A DNA stretch of 64,000 nt from Gammaproteobacteria bacterium (GCA_013373375.1 JABXHY010000040.1:1-64000), one strand, 5' to 3'. Positions 17,642 through 27,455 are shown, counted from the first letter of the stretch. Numbers and translations: made by a program. Notes: generated by a model not told the origin, from the sequence alone.

Positions 17642-18379
17642 CTATTTTTTTGCGACAAAGTGACAACTGGTTCCCGCCAAATCACTCAAGCTTTCAATGT
17701 CCAGAATCGTGACTTCTTTATCCTGAACTTTAATCAATTGCTTTTGCTGAAATTTAGTAAATAACCGGCTGACGGTTTCAACCGCTAAACCCAGGTAGTT
17801 ACCTATGTCAGAACGAGTCATGGTTAAATGGAAAACAGCTGACGATAACCCACGACGAGCAAATCGTTGCGATAAATTAATGAGAAACGCTGCGAGTCGT
17901 TCGTCTGCTGACTTTTTATTCAACAACATCATGAGCTCTTGATCTTCACGAATCTCTTGACTCATGACCTTAAATATTTGCTGTTGTAATCCCGGCATCT
18001 GCCGAGCTAATACTTCCAGTTTTTCGAAAGGAATAGCGCAAATAGATGATGTTTCAAGTGCTTTAGCAAAACTCGGATGTTGATGGTCCGTTATTGCATC
18101 CAGACCAACGATCTCACCGGGAAGGTGGAATCCTGTGATTTGTTCTATACCGTCTTCTGAGAGTGTATAGGATTTCAAACTACCGCTTCGTATAGCAAAG
18201 ACATTTTCAAAGGTTTCATTCGCCGAATACAAGTGCTCACCTTTTCGCACTGGTCGACTTCGCTGCACTATCGAATCGAGATGCTCAACTTCGGCTTCAG
18301 CCAACATCACTGGCAAACAAAGCCGACTAATACTACAAGACTGACAATGTACTGCGTATTTGTTAGTTGTTTGACTCAT
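17642..18379 (-). CDS. fnr: FNR-type oxygen-responsive transcription regulator
   Basis: A 245-residue Crp/Fnr-family regulator. The N-terminal cysteines C12-x2-C15-x5-C21 plus C114 match the four ligands of the oxygen-labile 4Fe-4S cluster of FNR/Anr/EtrA. The C-terminal helix-turn-helix reads SDIGNYLGLAVETVSRLFTKF, with the E-x-x-SR pattern that recognises TTGAT half-sites. It should activate anaerobic genes when oxygen is low. hemN lies immediately upstream in the same direction and carries an FNR box, consistent with a shared regulatory theme. A perfect 14-bp palindrome is found about 80 bp before the start. Confidence 0.94.
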   Translation of the reverse strand: MSQTTNKYAVHCQSCSISRLCLPVMLAEAEVEHLDSIVQRSRPVRKGEHLYSANETFENVFAIRSGSLKSYTLSEDGIEQITGFHLPGEIVGLDAITDHQHPSFAKALETSSICAIPFEKLEVLARQMPGLQQQIFKVMSQEIREDQELMMLLNKKSADERLAAFLINLSQRFARRGLSSAVFHLTMTRSDIGNYLGLAVETVSRLFTKFQQKQLIKVQDKEVTILDIESLSDLAGTSCHFVAKK

Positions 18380-18459
18380 TATTTGACTGACCGAATTTAT
18401 TAAGTGCTGAGCAAATCAAAAGTATAAAGCAATCCCACAATAAATACACAGGTATTCAT

Positions 18460-18473
18460 TCAAGTCGACTTGA
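18460..18473. promoter_or_regulatory. Perfect 14-bp palindrome upstream of fnr
   Basis: TCAAGTCGACTTGA is self-complementary over 14 bases and lies between hemN and fnr, 81-94 bp upstream of the fnr ATG. It is not an FNR box, which would read TTGAT-N4-ATCAA. It may be an operator for another dimeric regulator, or chance. Confidence 0.35.
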
Positions 18474-18507
18474 GATAATGGCAAGAGCTTTGCAGCTTAT
18501 ACTTTGG

Positions 18508-19977
18508 TTATATCGCTTTTGAATATGCGTTGGTCACACCAGAGCTCGAGTGGAGCAAGTTTTCGCCAAATCGCCCGCCAAAAAAATAGCTATCAAAAGC
18601 CATACACACATTACGAACAAATAAACGGCCTCGGTCTGTAATCGAAATGTTACTCTCTGACATAACAATCATGCCGTCATCCTCAAGCCGATTCAAAGCT
18701 TCAATACTGCTGACAAAATAGTCTCTAAAATTGATTCCCCAGTGCTCTTGGCTCGCAGTTATATCCAATGAAAAATTACAGATCAGTTCGAAAATTATCG
18801 ACTTTCGGATCTGATCATCTCGACTCAAGTGAGCCCCTCGCCACACCGCAAGCCCTGAATGTTTAACTTGTTGCATGTAGTCGGTTAGCTCTCGCGCATT
18901 CTGACTGTAGATTCCGGCACTCTGCTCGTTTGCCTGTAATGAGGAAATTGCGGAAACACCCAACCCAATTAAATCGCAATGCTTTTGTGTGGTATAACCT
19001 TGAAAATTTCGATGCAACTCTCCCTTGCTTTGAGCAATGGCTAATTCATCGGTCGGCAAAGCAAAATGATCCATCCCAATATAGACGTAACCCGCGCTTT
19101 GCATTCGATCAATTGTGTTGTGCAGAATATTTAATTTATCATCGCTACCTGGCAATTCTTCTGCTTTTATTCTGCGCTGAGGCTTAAAACGATGGGGCAA
19201 ATGAGCGTAGTTAAAAACCGACAAACGATCCGGTTGCAGCTGAATAACTTTGTCCAAGGTTGCATTAAAACTTGTGACCGTTTGCTTTGGTAAGCCATAA
19301 ATGAGATCAAAACTAATTGAGTCGAATTTGAGTTCACGAGCCGCTGTCATTAATTGTTCAATCTCATGCTCACTCTGAACACGATTCACTGCCTTTTGGA
19401 CACTCGAGTCAAAGTCTTGCACTCCCAAACTCAGCCGATTAAAGCCTAATGTTTTCAGGTGCTTTAAATCATCAACCGTCACCGTTCTTGGATCAATTTC
19501 GATAGAGCATTCAAGTTCTTGGTTATCGGCAAAATTAAATGCGTGACGGAGCTGATTCATTAGCGAGTTAAGATCATCACGATTTAAAAATGTTGGAGTA
19601 CCCCCGCCAAAATGAACCTGGGTGACAGTTTGCCCTTTCAACTGGGATGAAACCGTCTCAATTTCTTTGAGTAAAGCATCCAGGTAAGGACTTACCCGAT
19701 CATAATCGCGCGTTACCACTTTGTTGCAGGCGCAGTAATAGCAAACATGCCAACAAAAAGGAATATGCACATACAGCGACAAATGGTTTGATTTAGGTAA
19801 GTCTTGAAGTGCTTTAAGATAAGACTGGTTATTGACTGTGGGAGAGAACTCCAAAGCCGTCGGGTACGAGGTATAACGCGGACCACTGACGTTGTAACGA
19901 TTGATTAATTTTTGATCCCAATGGATTTGACGGGAAATTTCAAGGGTTTCGGAACGCCTCCGATTGTCAGTCGACAT
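18508..19977 (-). CDS. hemN: Oxygen-independent coproporphyrinogen III oxidase HemN
   Basis: A radical-SAM enzyme of 489 residues that decarboxylates coproporphyrinogen III to protoporphyrinogen IX without oxygen. The SAM-cluster motif reads C75-WHV-C79-YY-C82 followed by AC84, as in HemN. YVHIPFCWH, HFGGGTPTFL, EIDPRTV and RLSLGVQDFD are typical blocks, and the C-terminal region shows the HemN extension (for example DYFVSSIEALNRLEDDG). GTG 19986 is possible, but ATG 19977 has an AGG ribosome core at good spacing. An FNR box about 120 bp upstream fits anaerobic induction, as known for hemN in Pseudomonas and related bacteria. Confidence 0.96.
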   Translation of the reverse strand: MSTDNRRRSETLEISRQIHWDQKLINRYNVSGPRYTSYPTALEFSPTVNNQSYLKALQDLPKSNHLSLYVHIPFCWHVCYYCACNKVVTRDYDRVSPYLDALLKEIETVSSQLKGQTVTQVHFGGGTPTFLNRDDLNSLMNQLRHAFNFADNQELECSIEIDPRTVTVDDLKHLKTLGFNRLSLGVQDFDSSVQKAVNRVQSEHEIEQLMTAARELKFDSISFDLIYGLPKQTVTSFNATLDKVIQLQPDRLSVFNYAHLPHRFKPQRRIKAEELPGSDDKLNILHNTIDRMQSAGYVYIGMDHFALPTDELAIAQSKGELHRNFQGYTTQKHCDLIGLGVSAISSLQANEQSAGIYSQNARELTDYMQQVKHSGLAVWRGAHLSRDDQIRKSIIFELICNFSLDITASQEHWGINFRDYFVSSIEALNRLEDDGMIVMSESNISITDRGRLFVRNVCMAFDSYFFGGRFGENLLHSSSGVTNAYSKAI

Positions 19978-20094
19978 ATACAGCACCTAATTAATGATTT
20001 ATTGGTTCAATAAAAAGTTTTAATTTCGCTTTTTATTGAGCTTTTCACATTCGAGCATTAATTGTGCAGTTTAAACCTAAGCGTTTGTCATACA

Positions 20095-20108
20095 TTGATC
20101 CGGATCAG
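20095..20108 (-). promoter_or_regulatory. FNR/Anr box upstream of hemN
   Basis: TTGATCCGGATCAG matches the FNR consensus TTGAT-N4-ATCAA at nine of ten positions. Read on the hemN strand, a TAAACT -10-like element starts about 22 bp past the box, which is the spacing of a class II FNR-activated promoter. The box lies about 118-131 bp upstream of the hemN ATG. The fnr gene itself is next door. Confidence 0.7.
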
Positions 20109-20178
20109 GCAAAGGTTTAACTCAATTGACTTCTGGAGCATCCCTGCTCGACTTTTCTTTCAATTTCCGAAGTGCAAT

Positions 20179-21129
20179 TTAGGCTTCTTTATTCTTTTTA
20201 AACAATTTTGATAGTCCACTCATCATAGGAACCAATAGGCTGCCAGCTATTAACCCAACTACAAAATTGACCAATACCGCCACCGTCCAGTAAAGCATTT
20301 CTGGCAACCATTGTAGCGAAGCAGCCCAGTGCTCAACCGAATGCAACCCAGCAGCCAACCAGGGTATTCCATGAACTAAAATACCGCCCCCAACTAGAAA
20401 CATCGCAATGGTGCCTGCTATCGCCAAAAACTTCATCAAAAAGGGTGCGAAGACCAATAAACCGCGCCCAAGTGCCCGTTTCACATCAGAAAAGAAGGAT
20501 TCGCCCTGATTTGCAGTTAAATAAAGCCCGGCATCATCAAGCTTTACAATCCCAGCCACCAATCCATAAACAAACACTGTCATGCCAAGAGCAATGCCTG
20601 ATACTACTGCAACTTGTGTAACAAAAGCTGAGTCGGCCACAGTGCCGAGTGCTATCACTATAATTTCTGCCGATAGAATAAAGTCGGTTCGAATAGCCCC
20701 TTTAATTTTGTTTTTCTCAAAATCCACCATCGAAACCTGAGGGTCGTGAAACGCTTGAACCACTTCTTTTTTCTCTCTTTGGTCCTCTGCTTTATGGAAT
20801 AATTTATGGAATACTTTTTCAAACCCTTCGTAGCATAAAAAGCAACCGCCAAGAATCAGTAAAGGCGTTATCAACCAAGGGATAAAAGCAGAAATCATCA
20901 AGGCTGCTGGTACTAATATCAACTTGTTGATAAAGGAGCCTTTCGCAACAGCCCAAACAACAGGAATTTCGCGTTCGGCTTTTACGCCGGAAACCTGTTC
21001 CGCATTCAGCGCCAGGTCATCACCTAATACACCTGCTGTTTTTTTAACCGCTACTTTCGACATTGCCGCGACATCATCCAATACCGTTGCAATATCATCG
21101 AGTAACGTTAGTAGACTTCCACCCGCCAT
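20179..21129 (-). CDS. DUF808 family membrane protein (YedI-like)
   Basis: A 316-residue inner-membrane protein of the DUF808/YedI family, close to the usual length (about 305 in E. coli). The N-terminus [20 protein letters not shown] and the segment [20 protein letters not shown] are diagnostic. Several hydrophobic segments follow: about 65-95, 150-190, 220-255 and 275-305. A charged loop ([18 protein letters not shown]) and [16 protein letters not shown] lie between them. Function is unknown in the family. It is transcribed toward hemN but separated from it by about 200 bp that contain the FNR box. Confidence 0.9.
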   Translation of the reverse strand: MAGGSLLTLLDDIATVLDDVAAMSKVAVKKTAGVLGDDLALNAEQVSGVKAEREIPVVWAVAKGSFINKLILVPAALMISAFIPWLITPLLILGGCFLCYEGFEKVFHKLFHKAEDQREKKEVVQAFHDPQVSMVDFEKNKIKGAIRTDFILSAEIIVIALGTVADSAFVTQVAVVSGIALGMTVFVYGLVAGIVKLDDAGLYLTANQGESFFSDVKRALGRGLLVFAPFLMKFLAIAGTIAMFLVGGGILVHGIPWLAAGLHSVEHWAASLQWLPEMLYWTVAVLVNFVVGLIAGSLLVPMMSGLSKLFKKNKEA

Positions 21130-21566
21130 AACCAGTCCTATTCGTCATTATCATTCAATTCTTGTCTGGATTAACCGTCCGAGCCTTAACCCGACTCGAC
21201 GGTTACCAATTCAAGAGTTTCCAATTCAAGAAATACCAAGTCTCGAAGCTTACGTTTAGTCAGCAATAACCTGAAACCACAACGTAACGGTTCATGGTAA
21301 GCTTAATTCTTGGTATGTTAAGTGTTGAGGGCAATAATAGCCGAGTTAACTAGGTATGCAAAATTGAATTCAATATTGGATACTTTTACAGACTAATTAA
21401 ATAGGTGTGCAGAATAATTAAAACTTCAGCTCAGAATAAAAAGCCGCTTTAGAAAAAGTATGTTTTAAGAGAACGATTTAAGTATTTTTTAACCATGCCG
21501 CTTCGCGGAGCCAACATTAACGTATTATTAAATATTAAATTAATAAACAATGGTCAGACAATTTTT
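21130..21566. other. Divergent intergenic region
   Basis: A 437-bp AT-rich region between the DUF808 gene and the polysaccharide deacetylase gene. It has an 11-bp word, CCAATTCAAGA, duplicated at 21206 and 21221. No gene, terminator or strong promoter stands out. Confidence 0.55.
21206..21231. repeat. 15-bp-period duplication (CCAATTCAAGA)
   Basis: CCAATTCAAGA occurs at 21206-21216 and 21221-21231, about 80 bp upstream of the DUF808 gene start. Confidence 0.7.
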
Positions 21567-22658
21567 ATGATTTTTAACGGTTTGCTCGGTCGACAAGAAA
21601 AAAAGCGACATTATTCAAGTTTAGTGATGCTATCAGCTCTATTAATATTTTCCGGATTAACGAAAGCGAAAGACGATAGTGATTCACAACTGTCTATTCT
21701 GCTGTATCATCATATCGACGATAGCACACCAAAGATTACCAGCACTGCTCCCGCATTATTTAAGCAACATTTAAACTACTTAAAAAAAAATGATTTTAAT
21801 GTAATGCCGCTTAATCAAGCACTGGACCAGTTATTTAAAGGTAAAACATTACCTGCGAAATCGGTTGCTATAACGTTCGACGATGGATACGAATCGATTT
21901 ATAAAACCGCATGGCCAATTTTGAAAGAATATAACTATCCATTCACAGTGTTTGTAGCAACAGAGCCGGTAGAAAAAGCTTATGCTCTGATGATGAACTG
22001 GCAACAATTAAGCGAAATAAGTAATGCAGGCGTTACCTTAGCAAACCATACTCATACTCATGCTCACCTGCTGAGTTTATTGCCCAAGCAATTTATAAAC
22101 GAAATCAACATGGCCGATAAAGCACTTGATAAACAAAGCAGTCTTTCCAAGCAGTTTAGTCATACAAAAAGTTTATTCGCTTATCCTTATGGAGAGTACT
22201 CCAAATCGATTACCGATCATTTAAAACAAGATAATCGATACGCTGTAGCACAAGTTTCGGGCGCCGTCAGTCGATACAGTAACCCACAAGCATTACCCAG
22301 ATTTTCCTTTTCTGGCAATTACGGCTCAATGGAACAATTCAAACTGAAAGTGAACAGTGTTGCAATGCCAGTAATACAACAGGCTAATTACGACCCACTC
22401 ATTAATCCTTCGGTTAAGTCTTTTACTTTAAAATTTGATTCTCTACCCTTTGCAAAATCAGGTTTCAATTGCTTCTATCAAAATGAAACCATCGACAATA
22501 TCGAATGGGACCAATCCAAAGTCACCATTACCATTAGCCAAAAGCCAATCGAAGGTCGCTCGAGAATTAATTGCACAGCCCCTGCTTCAAATGGCCGGTT
22601 TTTTTGGCATTCAATTCCTATTTTTGTAAAACCCTCAAGTGGCAACTGGCCCGAATAG
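21567..22658 (+). CDS. Secreted polysaccharide deacetylase (NodB fold)
   Basis: An exported carbohydrate esterase family 4 protein, predicted to remove N-acetyl groups from an envelope or capsular polysaccharide such as a poly-N-acetylglucosamine. The signal is SILLYHHIDD followed by the NodB core AITFDDGYES, where the double aspartate binds metal. The HTHTHAH metal-histidine motif and the later SLFAYPYGEYS block complete the pattern. A hydrophobic segment (SSLVMLSALLIFSG) acts as signal peptide. A C-terminal extension of about 110 residues (after LPRFSFSGN) is less typical and may bind sugar. Start is uncertain: the frame opens at 21495, and ATG 21567 is preferred because it leaves a normal signal peptide, but no clear ribosome site precedes it. 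Confidence 0.88.
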   Translation: MIFNGLLGRQEKKRHYSSLVMLSALLIFSGLTKAKDDSDSQLSILLYHHIDDSTPKITSTAPALFKQHLNYLKKNDFNVMPLNQALDQLFKGKTLPAKSVAITFDDGYESIYKTAWPILKEYNYPFTVFVATEPVEKAYALMMNWQQLSEISNAGVTLANHTHTHAHLLSLLPKQFINEINMADKALDKQSSLSKQFSHTKSLFAYPYGEYSKSITDHLKQDNRYAVAQVSGAVSRYSNPQALPRFSFSGNYGSMEQFKLKVNSVAMPVIQQANYDPLINPSVKSFTLKFDSLPFAKSGFNCFYQNETIDNIEWDQSKVTITISQKPIEGRSRINCTAPASNGRFFWHSIPIFVKPSSGNWPE

Positions 22659-22848
22659 GTTCACTCACATAGGTTTACATATATAAGTTCACTCAAATAG
22701 ACTCAGCCTGCTACTTTACTAACAGCTGGCTGAGCGTCCACTTTAACTATCTCAACGTATAGATAGAGGGTAGACAAATTACCGGTATATCCAATCAATT
22801 TAAGGTTCACATTTGATTTCAGGATGTGCGAGACTACCAGCCAGTTTT

Positions 22849-22877
22849 AGGAGACAACAATGTAGCCTCCTACACCT
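22849..22877 (+). promoter_or_regulatory. Start-stop mini-ORF with strong ribosome site
   Basis: A near-ideal ribosome site AGGAG (22849-22853) is followed six bases later by ATG (22860) and immediately by TAG. The flanks TAGGAG and CTCCTA are complementary and could pair. The real amidohydrolase gene begins 28 or more bases later in another frame and has no recognisable ribosome site of its own. This could be a leader that loads ribosomes, a regulatory start-stop element, or a decayed start. Confidence 0.45.
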
Positions 22878-22887
22878 AACAATAATA

Positions 22888-25800
22888 ATGCGCGAGATCT
22901 TTCTTATGCTGTCGTTAATACACTCAATAAAATCATTACTTTTGACGATTTTATTCACCTTAGCTCTTATGAACATTGCTGTCGGCGATCAAACCAGTCA
23001 CGTTTACGGTATCCATGATCGAACCCCAGATAAAATTGCATTTATTAATGCCAACATATACATCGAACCAGGCAAACTGATTAAGCAAGCCACTCTTGTA
23101 ATCGAGAATGGCAAAGTTGTATCCGTTGAGAAAAAAGCTGCCGCTCCATCGGATGCTCGCGTTATCGATGCAACTGGCCATACTATTTACCCTGGCTTTA
23201 TTGATCCCTACTCCGATTATATTTTTGGTTCGACCAGCTCAGGCTTTAACTTTGGCGAACCACCCAAGTATGACGGCGATCGTTTTGGAGGCAACGCCTG
23301 GAACGATGCAATACATGCCCAAATTAATTGGTATTCAGAGTTTGAGCCTGATCCTGAGACAGCAAAGACATATATCAAGAATGGATTCACTGCATTACAA
23401 ACCGCTCGCCTCGATGGTATTTTTCAAGGCCAAGGTGTTGTAGTTTCTTTAGCCGATGGTATTCCAAACGATTTAATTTATAACGCCAACGCTCAACATT
23501 TCGGAAGCTTCAATAAAGGCAGCTCAAAGCAAAGCTACCCATCTTCACTTATGGGAAGCATTGCACTGATTAGGCAAACTTTATCAGATGCCAATTGGTA
23601 TAAAGAAGCTAAAGGCAAAATGTCGTCCTTACCAGAAGGTAAAAAAGTTGAGTTTAATGCGGCTTTAGAAGCACTTAATGAACTGGCGACAACAGGATTG
23701 ATGTTCAACTCAGACGACAGCCTTTCAACGTTAAGAGCAAGTAGCCTTTTTAAACCATATCAGTTAAACGTAAGTTATATAGCTGACAATCAAGAATACG
23801 CTCGCTTACCAGAAATCAAAAATACTCAAGCTACTTTTGTGTTGCCCGTTAACTTTCCAAAGCAACCAGATGTGTCGAGTTTTGAATCACAACTCGACAC
23901 TTCACTGGCAGAGCTTCGACATTGGGAGCGTGCGCCGGGCAATGCGGCCGTTTTAGAAAAGAATAAAATTGAGTTCGCATTCACCCAGTACGGCTTAGAA
24001 AAAAAATCTCAGTTTTGGGATGAGGTTAAGAAAACTATTCAGCATGGATTGTCAGAAAAGGCAGCCTTAGCGGCATTAACCACAGTTCCGGCAAAGCTGG
24101 CAGGAATTGAATCAAAAGTAGGTCGCCTGCAACCAGGTATGATGGCAGATTTTGTTATCACTGACGGAAACATATTCACAAAAGGAAAAGTAAAAAGCGT
24201 CTACCTTCAAGGTCAGGAACAAAATTTTGAGCCTTTATCCCCGATCAATGTAGCAGGCACTTATCAACTGACCATTAACAATAAATCTATACGATTAACT
24301 CTCACGCAAGAAGGCGAAACCGTATCAGGAGAACTTTTTGCCAGCGAAAAATCAGAATCAACTAGCAAAAACAATGATTCTAAAAACGATAAAGCAAACC
24401 TTAAGCCTGATGACTTAATATCGCTAGAATCCGTTTCACTCAGCGGTAACCAATTAAGCTTTCATGCAAACTTAACTCCCCTTGGGCTTGATGGCGTATT
24501 TCGATTTTCACTTCACAAGTCTCAACAACAATTCAGCGGGATAATTACTTTTCCAGGATTCGCTCGAGAAAACATTTCACTAACTTTGATTGAACCCGCT
24601 AACAAGTCATCGAAAGATACAAACGAAACAGATAAAAAAGCCATAAACTATGTTGGCAAACTTACGTTCCCTAATCGCGCTTTTGGACAAATAAAGTCAC
24701 CAAAGCAAGTCAGCTTACATATCAAAAACGCAACCGTTTGGACGTCAGAAAAAGCGGGAATTTTAGTCAACACCGACATTCTGATACGCAATGGTGAAAT
24801 CACTCAAATTGGTAAGTCATTATCCACACCCAGTGGCTATCAAGTCATAGATGCGACAGGCAAACATGTGACGGCCGGTATTATTGATGAACACTCTCAC
24901 ATAGCCATTAGCAAAGGCGTAAACGAAGGCAGTGATGCCATTACTGCGGAAGTTAGAATTGGCGATGTGGTTAATCCTGACGATATTAATATTTATCGAG
25001 CACTTGCAGGCGGAACAACCGCTGCGCAATTGCTGCATGGTTCTGCTAATCCAATTGGTGGACAGGCACAAGTTATCAAACTTCGTTGGGGGGCAAATGC
25101 AGAGGAACTTAAATTTAAACAAGCCCCGCCTTCGATTAAATTTGCGCTTGGTGAAAATGTCAAACAAAGTAACTGGGGAGATCAATTTACAATTCGGTAT
25201 CCACAAACTCGTATGGGTGTTGACACGATAGTAAGAGACGCTTTTTTGCGTGCACGTGAATACAAACAATCCTTTGATGTTTACGACGACTTAAGTCGCT
25301 CACAGCAAAAGCAAACCGCACCACCTAGGGTCGATTATCGTAAAGAAGCATTAGATGAAATTATGGCTAATAAGCGGTTCGTTCATGCGCACTCTTATGT
25401 CGCGTCAGAAATTTTAAATTTAATGCAAATCGCCGAAGATTTCGGATTTAAAATCCAAACCTTCACACACATTCTCGAAGGCTATAAAGTCGCCGATGAA
25501 ATGGCTAAACATGGCGCCAGCGCTTCTACCTTCGCTGATTGGTGGGCCTACAAATTCGAAGTCTATGATGCGATCCCGGGTAACACTTGCCTAATGATGA
25601 AAAATGGGGTCAACGTTTCGGTTAACTCGGACAGCGGAGATTTGATTCGACGCTTAAACACCGAAGCGGCCAAGTCCATCAATTACTGTGGCATGACACC
25701 AGAAGACGCGATAAAAATGGTCACGATAAATCCAGCCAAACAACTGAAAGTCGATAAATACACCGGCAGCATTAAAGCGGGTAAAGATGCAGACTTTGTC

Positions 25801-26133
25801 ATCTGGAGCGGCAACCCATTGTCAATTTACAGTAAAGTTGAGCAAACCTGGATAGAGGGTCGACGCTATTTTGACATTGAAGAAGACGAAAAAATGCGTA
25901 TTCAATTAAGCACAGAGAAAAGTCAATTAATTCAAAAAGCACTGTCGTCAGACAACGCATCTTCAACTGCAAAAAATGGTCACTCTGAGTCAAGGAGTGC
26001 AAATGATTCAGAATTACAACGCTATTTACTCAAAGACAATACCGTTTGGCACTGTGAAGATAATTTTGATTTTTGGCACTTTATAAATAATAAGACCTCA
26101 ACCAAACAAAGCGTTCAGCAGGGAGGACACTAA
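22888..26133 (+). CDS. Secreted two-module amidohydrolase (one module degenerate)
   Basis: A 1081-residue exported protein with two amidohydrolase-family modules. A signal peptide (about 10-35) precedes the first module (about 45-445). There the metal-binding H-x-H after GFID is replaced by Y108-S-D110, so this module is probably not catalytic. A linker of about 170 residues (about 455-620), rich in charged residues and predicted beta structure, leads to the second module (about 625-990). That one keeps IIDEHSH (H669, H671), the later histidines in FVHAHSY and TFTHILEG, and the aspartate in VNSDSGD, so it should be a working metallo-hydrolase of the imidazolonepropionase-like branch. Substrate is unknown. 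ATG 22888 or 22906 could be the start. It overlaps nothing but is followed after 2 bp by a third amidohydrolase-like gene. Confidence 0.82.
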   Translation: MREIFLMLSLIHSIKSLLLTILFTLALMNIAVGDQTSHVYGIHDRTPDKIAFINANIYIEPGKLIKQATLVIENGKVVSVEKKAAAPSDARVIDATGHTIYPGFIDPYSDYIFGSTSSGFNFGEPPKYDGDRFGGNAWNDAIHAQINWYSEFEPDPETAKTYIKNGFTALQTARLDGIFQGQGVVVSLADGIPNDLIYNANAQHFGSFNKGSSKQSYPSSLMGSIALIRQTLSDANWYKEAKGKMSSLPEGKKVEFNAALEALNELATTGLMFNSDDSLSTLRASSLFKPYQLNVSYIADNQEYARLPEIKNTQATFVLPVNFPKQPDVSSFESQLDTSLAELRHWERAPGNAAVLEKNKIEFAFTQYGLEKKSQFWDEVKKTIQHGLSEKAALAALTTVPAKLAGIESKVGRLQPGMMADFVITDGNIFTKGKVKSVYLQGQEQNFEPLSPINVAGTYQLTINNKSIRLTLTQEGETVSGELFASEKSESTSKNNDSKNDKANLKPDDLISLESVSLSGNQLSFHANLTPLGLDGVFRFSLHKSQQQFSGIITFPGFARENISLTLIEPANKSSKDTNETDKKAINYVGKLTFPNRAFGQIKSPKQVSLHIKNATVWTSEKAGILVNTDILIRNGEITQIGKSLSTPSGYQVIDATGKHVTAGIIDEHSHIAISKGVNEGSDAITAEVRIGDVVNPDDINIYRALAGGTTAAQLLHGSANPIGGQAQVIKLRWGANAEELKFKQAPPSIKFALGENVKQSNWGDQFTIRYPQTRMGVDTIVRDAFLRAREYKQSFDVYDDLSRSQQKQTAPPRVDYRKEALDEIMANKRFVHAHSYVASEILNLMQIAEDFGFKIQTFTHILEGYKVADEMAKHGASASTFADWWAYKFEVYDAIPGNTCLMMKNGVNVSVNSDSGDLIRRLNTEAAKSINYCGMTPEDAIKMVTINPAKQLKVDKYTGSIKAGKDADFVIWSGNPLSIYSKVEQTWIEGRRYFDIEEDEKMRIQLSTEKSQLIQKALSSDNASSTAKNGHSESRSANDSELQRYLLKDNTVWHCEDNFDFWHFINNKTSTKQSVQQGGH

Positions 26134-26135
26134 AC

Positions 26136-27422
26136 ATGACACTTAAACATTTAATTACGGGTCTTGTTATTGCGACGGTTGCATTTAAGTTAACTGCCAA
26201 CGATATGGTCCCTGGCAAGCAAGCCAATACAACAACATTAATCAAAAATGCGACGGTTCACACAGTGAGTCAAGGCGTATTAACCCAAACAGACGTATTA
26301 ATTACAAAGAGTACTATTAGTAAAATTGGTAAAAACCTGCCTTCACCAGAAGGCGCAGAAATTATTGATGCCACGGGTAAACATCTATACCCAGGATTAA
26401 TTGCATTAACCACAACGTTAGGATTAGTTGAAATCGGTGCAGTGAGAGCAACACGAGATGCTCAAGAAGTCGGTCGCGCAACACCAGAAGTTAAAGCACA
26501 TGTTGCCTACAATGCCGACAGTGAAATTATTCCAACGGTACGCAGCAATGGAATTACTTATGTAGAGATTGCGCCGACCGGCAACGGAATTACCGGTCAA
26601 GGCTCGGTAATGCAACTGGACAGTTGGAATTGGCAAGATGGGTTAGTCAAAGCAGGCGTATCCATGCATATGCAATGGCCAAACACCGGAATTAATAAGT
26701 CGTTCTGGGAGCAACGCTCTCCGACAAAACAGAAAGAAGATAACGACAAAGCGCAAAAGCAACTCGAAGAATTATTTGAAAAAATTAAAGCTTATGCAAA
26801 AGCCCGTAAATCCGACTCTAATACAGCTATTGATGTTCGTTGGGAAGCCATGCGTCCTATTATCGATGGACTAACGCCATTATTTATCCATGCTAACGAC
26901 TACCGTCAAATTGTTCAGGCTATAAATTTTGGCAATCAACATAAAATTAAAATTGTTTTGGTAGGCGCTCGAGATGCTGCAATGGCTCTCGATTTAATTA
27001 AAAGCACACAGACACCGATTATCTTTACTGCGCCTTGGGGTCAACCTGCCAGAAGTGACGATGGTTATAATGTCGCATACACAACACCCTCTTTACTTGA
27101 GACTAATCAAATACCGTATGCACTTGCCATTGAAGGAGACTGGAATGTTAGAGATTTGCCGTTTGCCGCCGGCCAAAGTGTCGCACATGGTACTTCAAAA
27201 GCGATGGCTTTGCGCTCAGTTACTCTGGAACCTGCTCGTATCCTTGGGCTTGAGCAACAACTTGGCTCAATAGAGGAAAACAAACAAGCCACCTTGATTC
27301 TCAGTAAAGGAGATATTTTCGATCACCTTTCCCATTCTGTCGAATGGATGATGATTAATGGACGCATCGTTGATTTAAATAATCGTCATAAGCAGCTTTA
27401 CGAAAAATACTCCAATAAGTAA
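26136..27422 (+). CDS. Secreted amidohydrolase-like protein lacking H-x-H
   Basis: A 428-residue exported protein, second gene of a tight operon (ATG two bases after the previous stop, with GGGAGGA as ribosome site inside the upstream gene). The fold is amidohydrolase: IIDATGKHLYPGLIA near residue 70, LFIHANDYRQIVQA in the middle and the composite C-terminal barrel ending in ASLxKGD-like ATLILSKGDIFD. However, the position of the metal-binding H-x-H reads ALTTT, and the later catalytic aspartate region reads IEGDWN. It is therefore likely non-catalytic, perhaps a partner subunit of the upstream enzyme. A terminator follows at 27456-27494. Confidence 0.85.
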   Translation: MTLKHLITGLVIATVAFKLTANDMVPGKQANTTTLIKNATVHTVSQGVLTQTDVLITKSTISKIGKNLPSPEGAEIIDATGKHLYPGLIALTTTLGLVEIGAVRATRDAQEVGRATPEVKAHVAYNADSEIIPTVRSNGITYVEIAPTGNGITGQGSVMQLDSWNWQDGLVKAGVSMHMQWPNTGINKSFWEQRSPTKQKEDNDKAQKQLEELFEKIKAYAKARKSDSNTAIDVRWEAMRPIIDGLTPLFIHANDYRQIVQAINFGNQHKIKIVLVGARDAAMALDLIKSTQTPIIFTAPWGQPARSDDGYNVAYTTPSLLETNQIPYALAIEGDWNVRDLPFAAGQSVAHGTSKAMALRSVTLEPARILGLEQQLGSIEENKQATLILSKGDIFDHLSHSVEWMMINGRIVDLNNRHKQLYEKYSNK

Positions 27423-27455
27423 TTCAAAAGCACCAACTCATTGCTAGATAATTAA

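Noticed and set aside
24820-25269. 149-codon minus-strand frame inside the amidohydrolase gene
   Set aside because: It lies entirely within a well-supported gene, has no ribosome site and no protein-like composition; a shadow frame.
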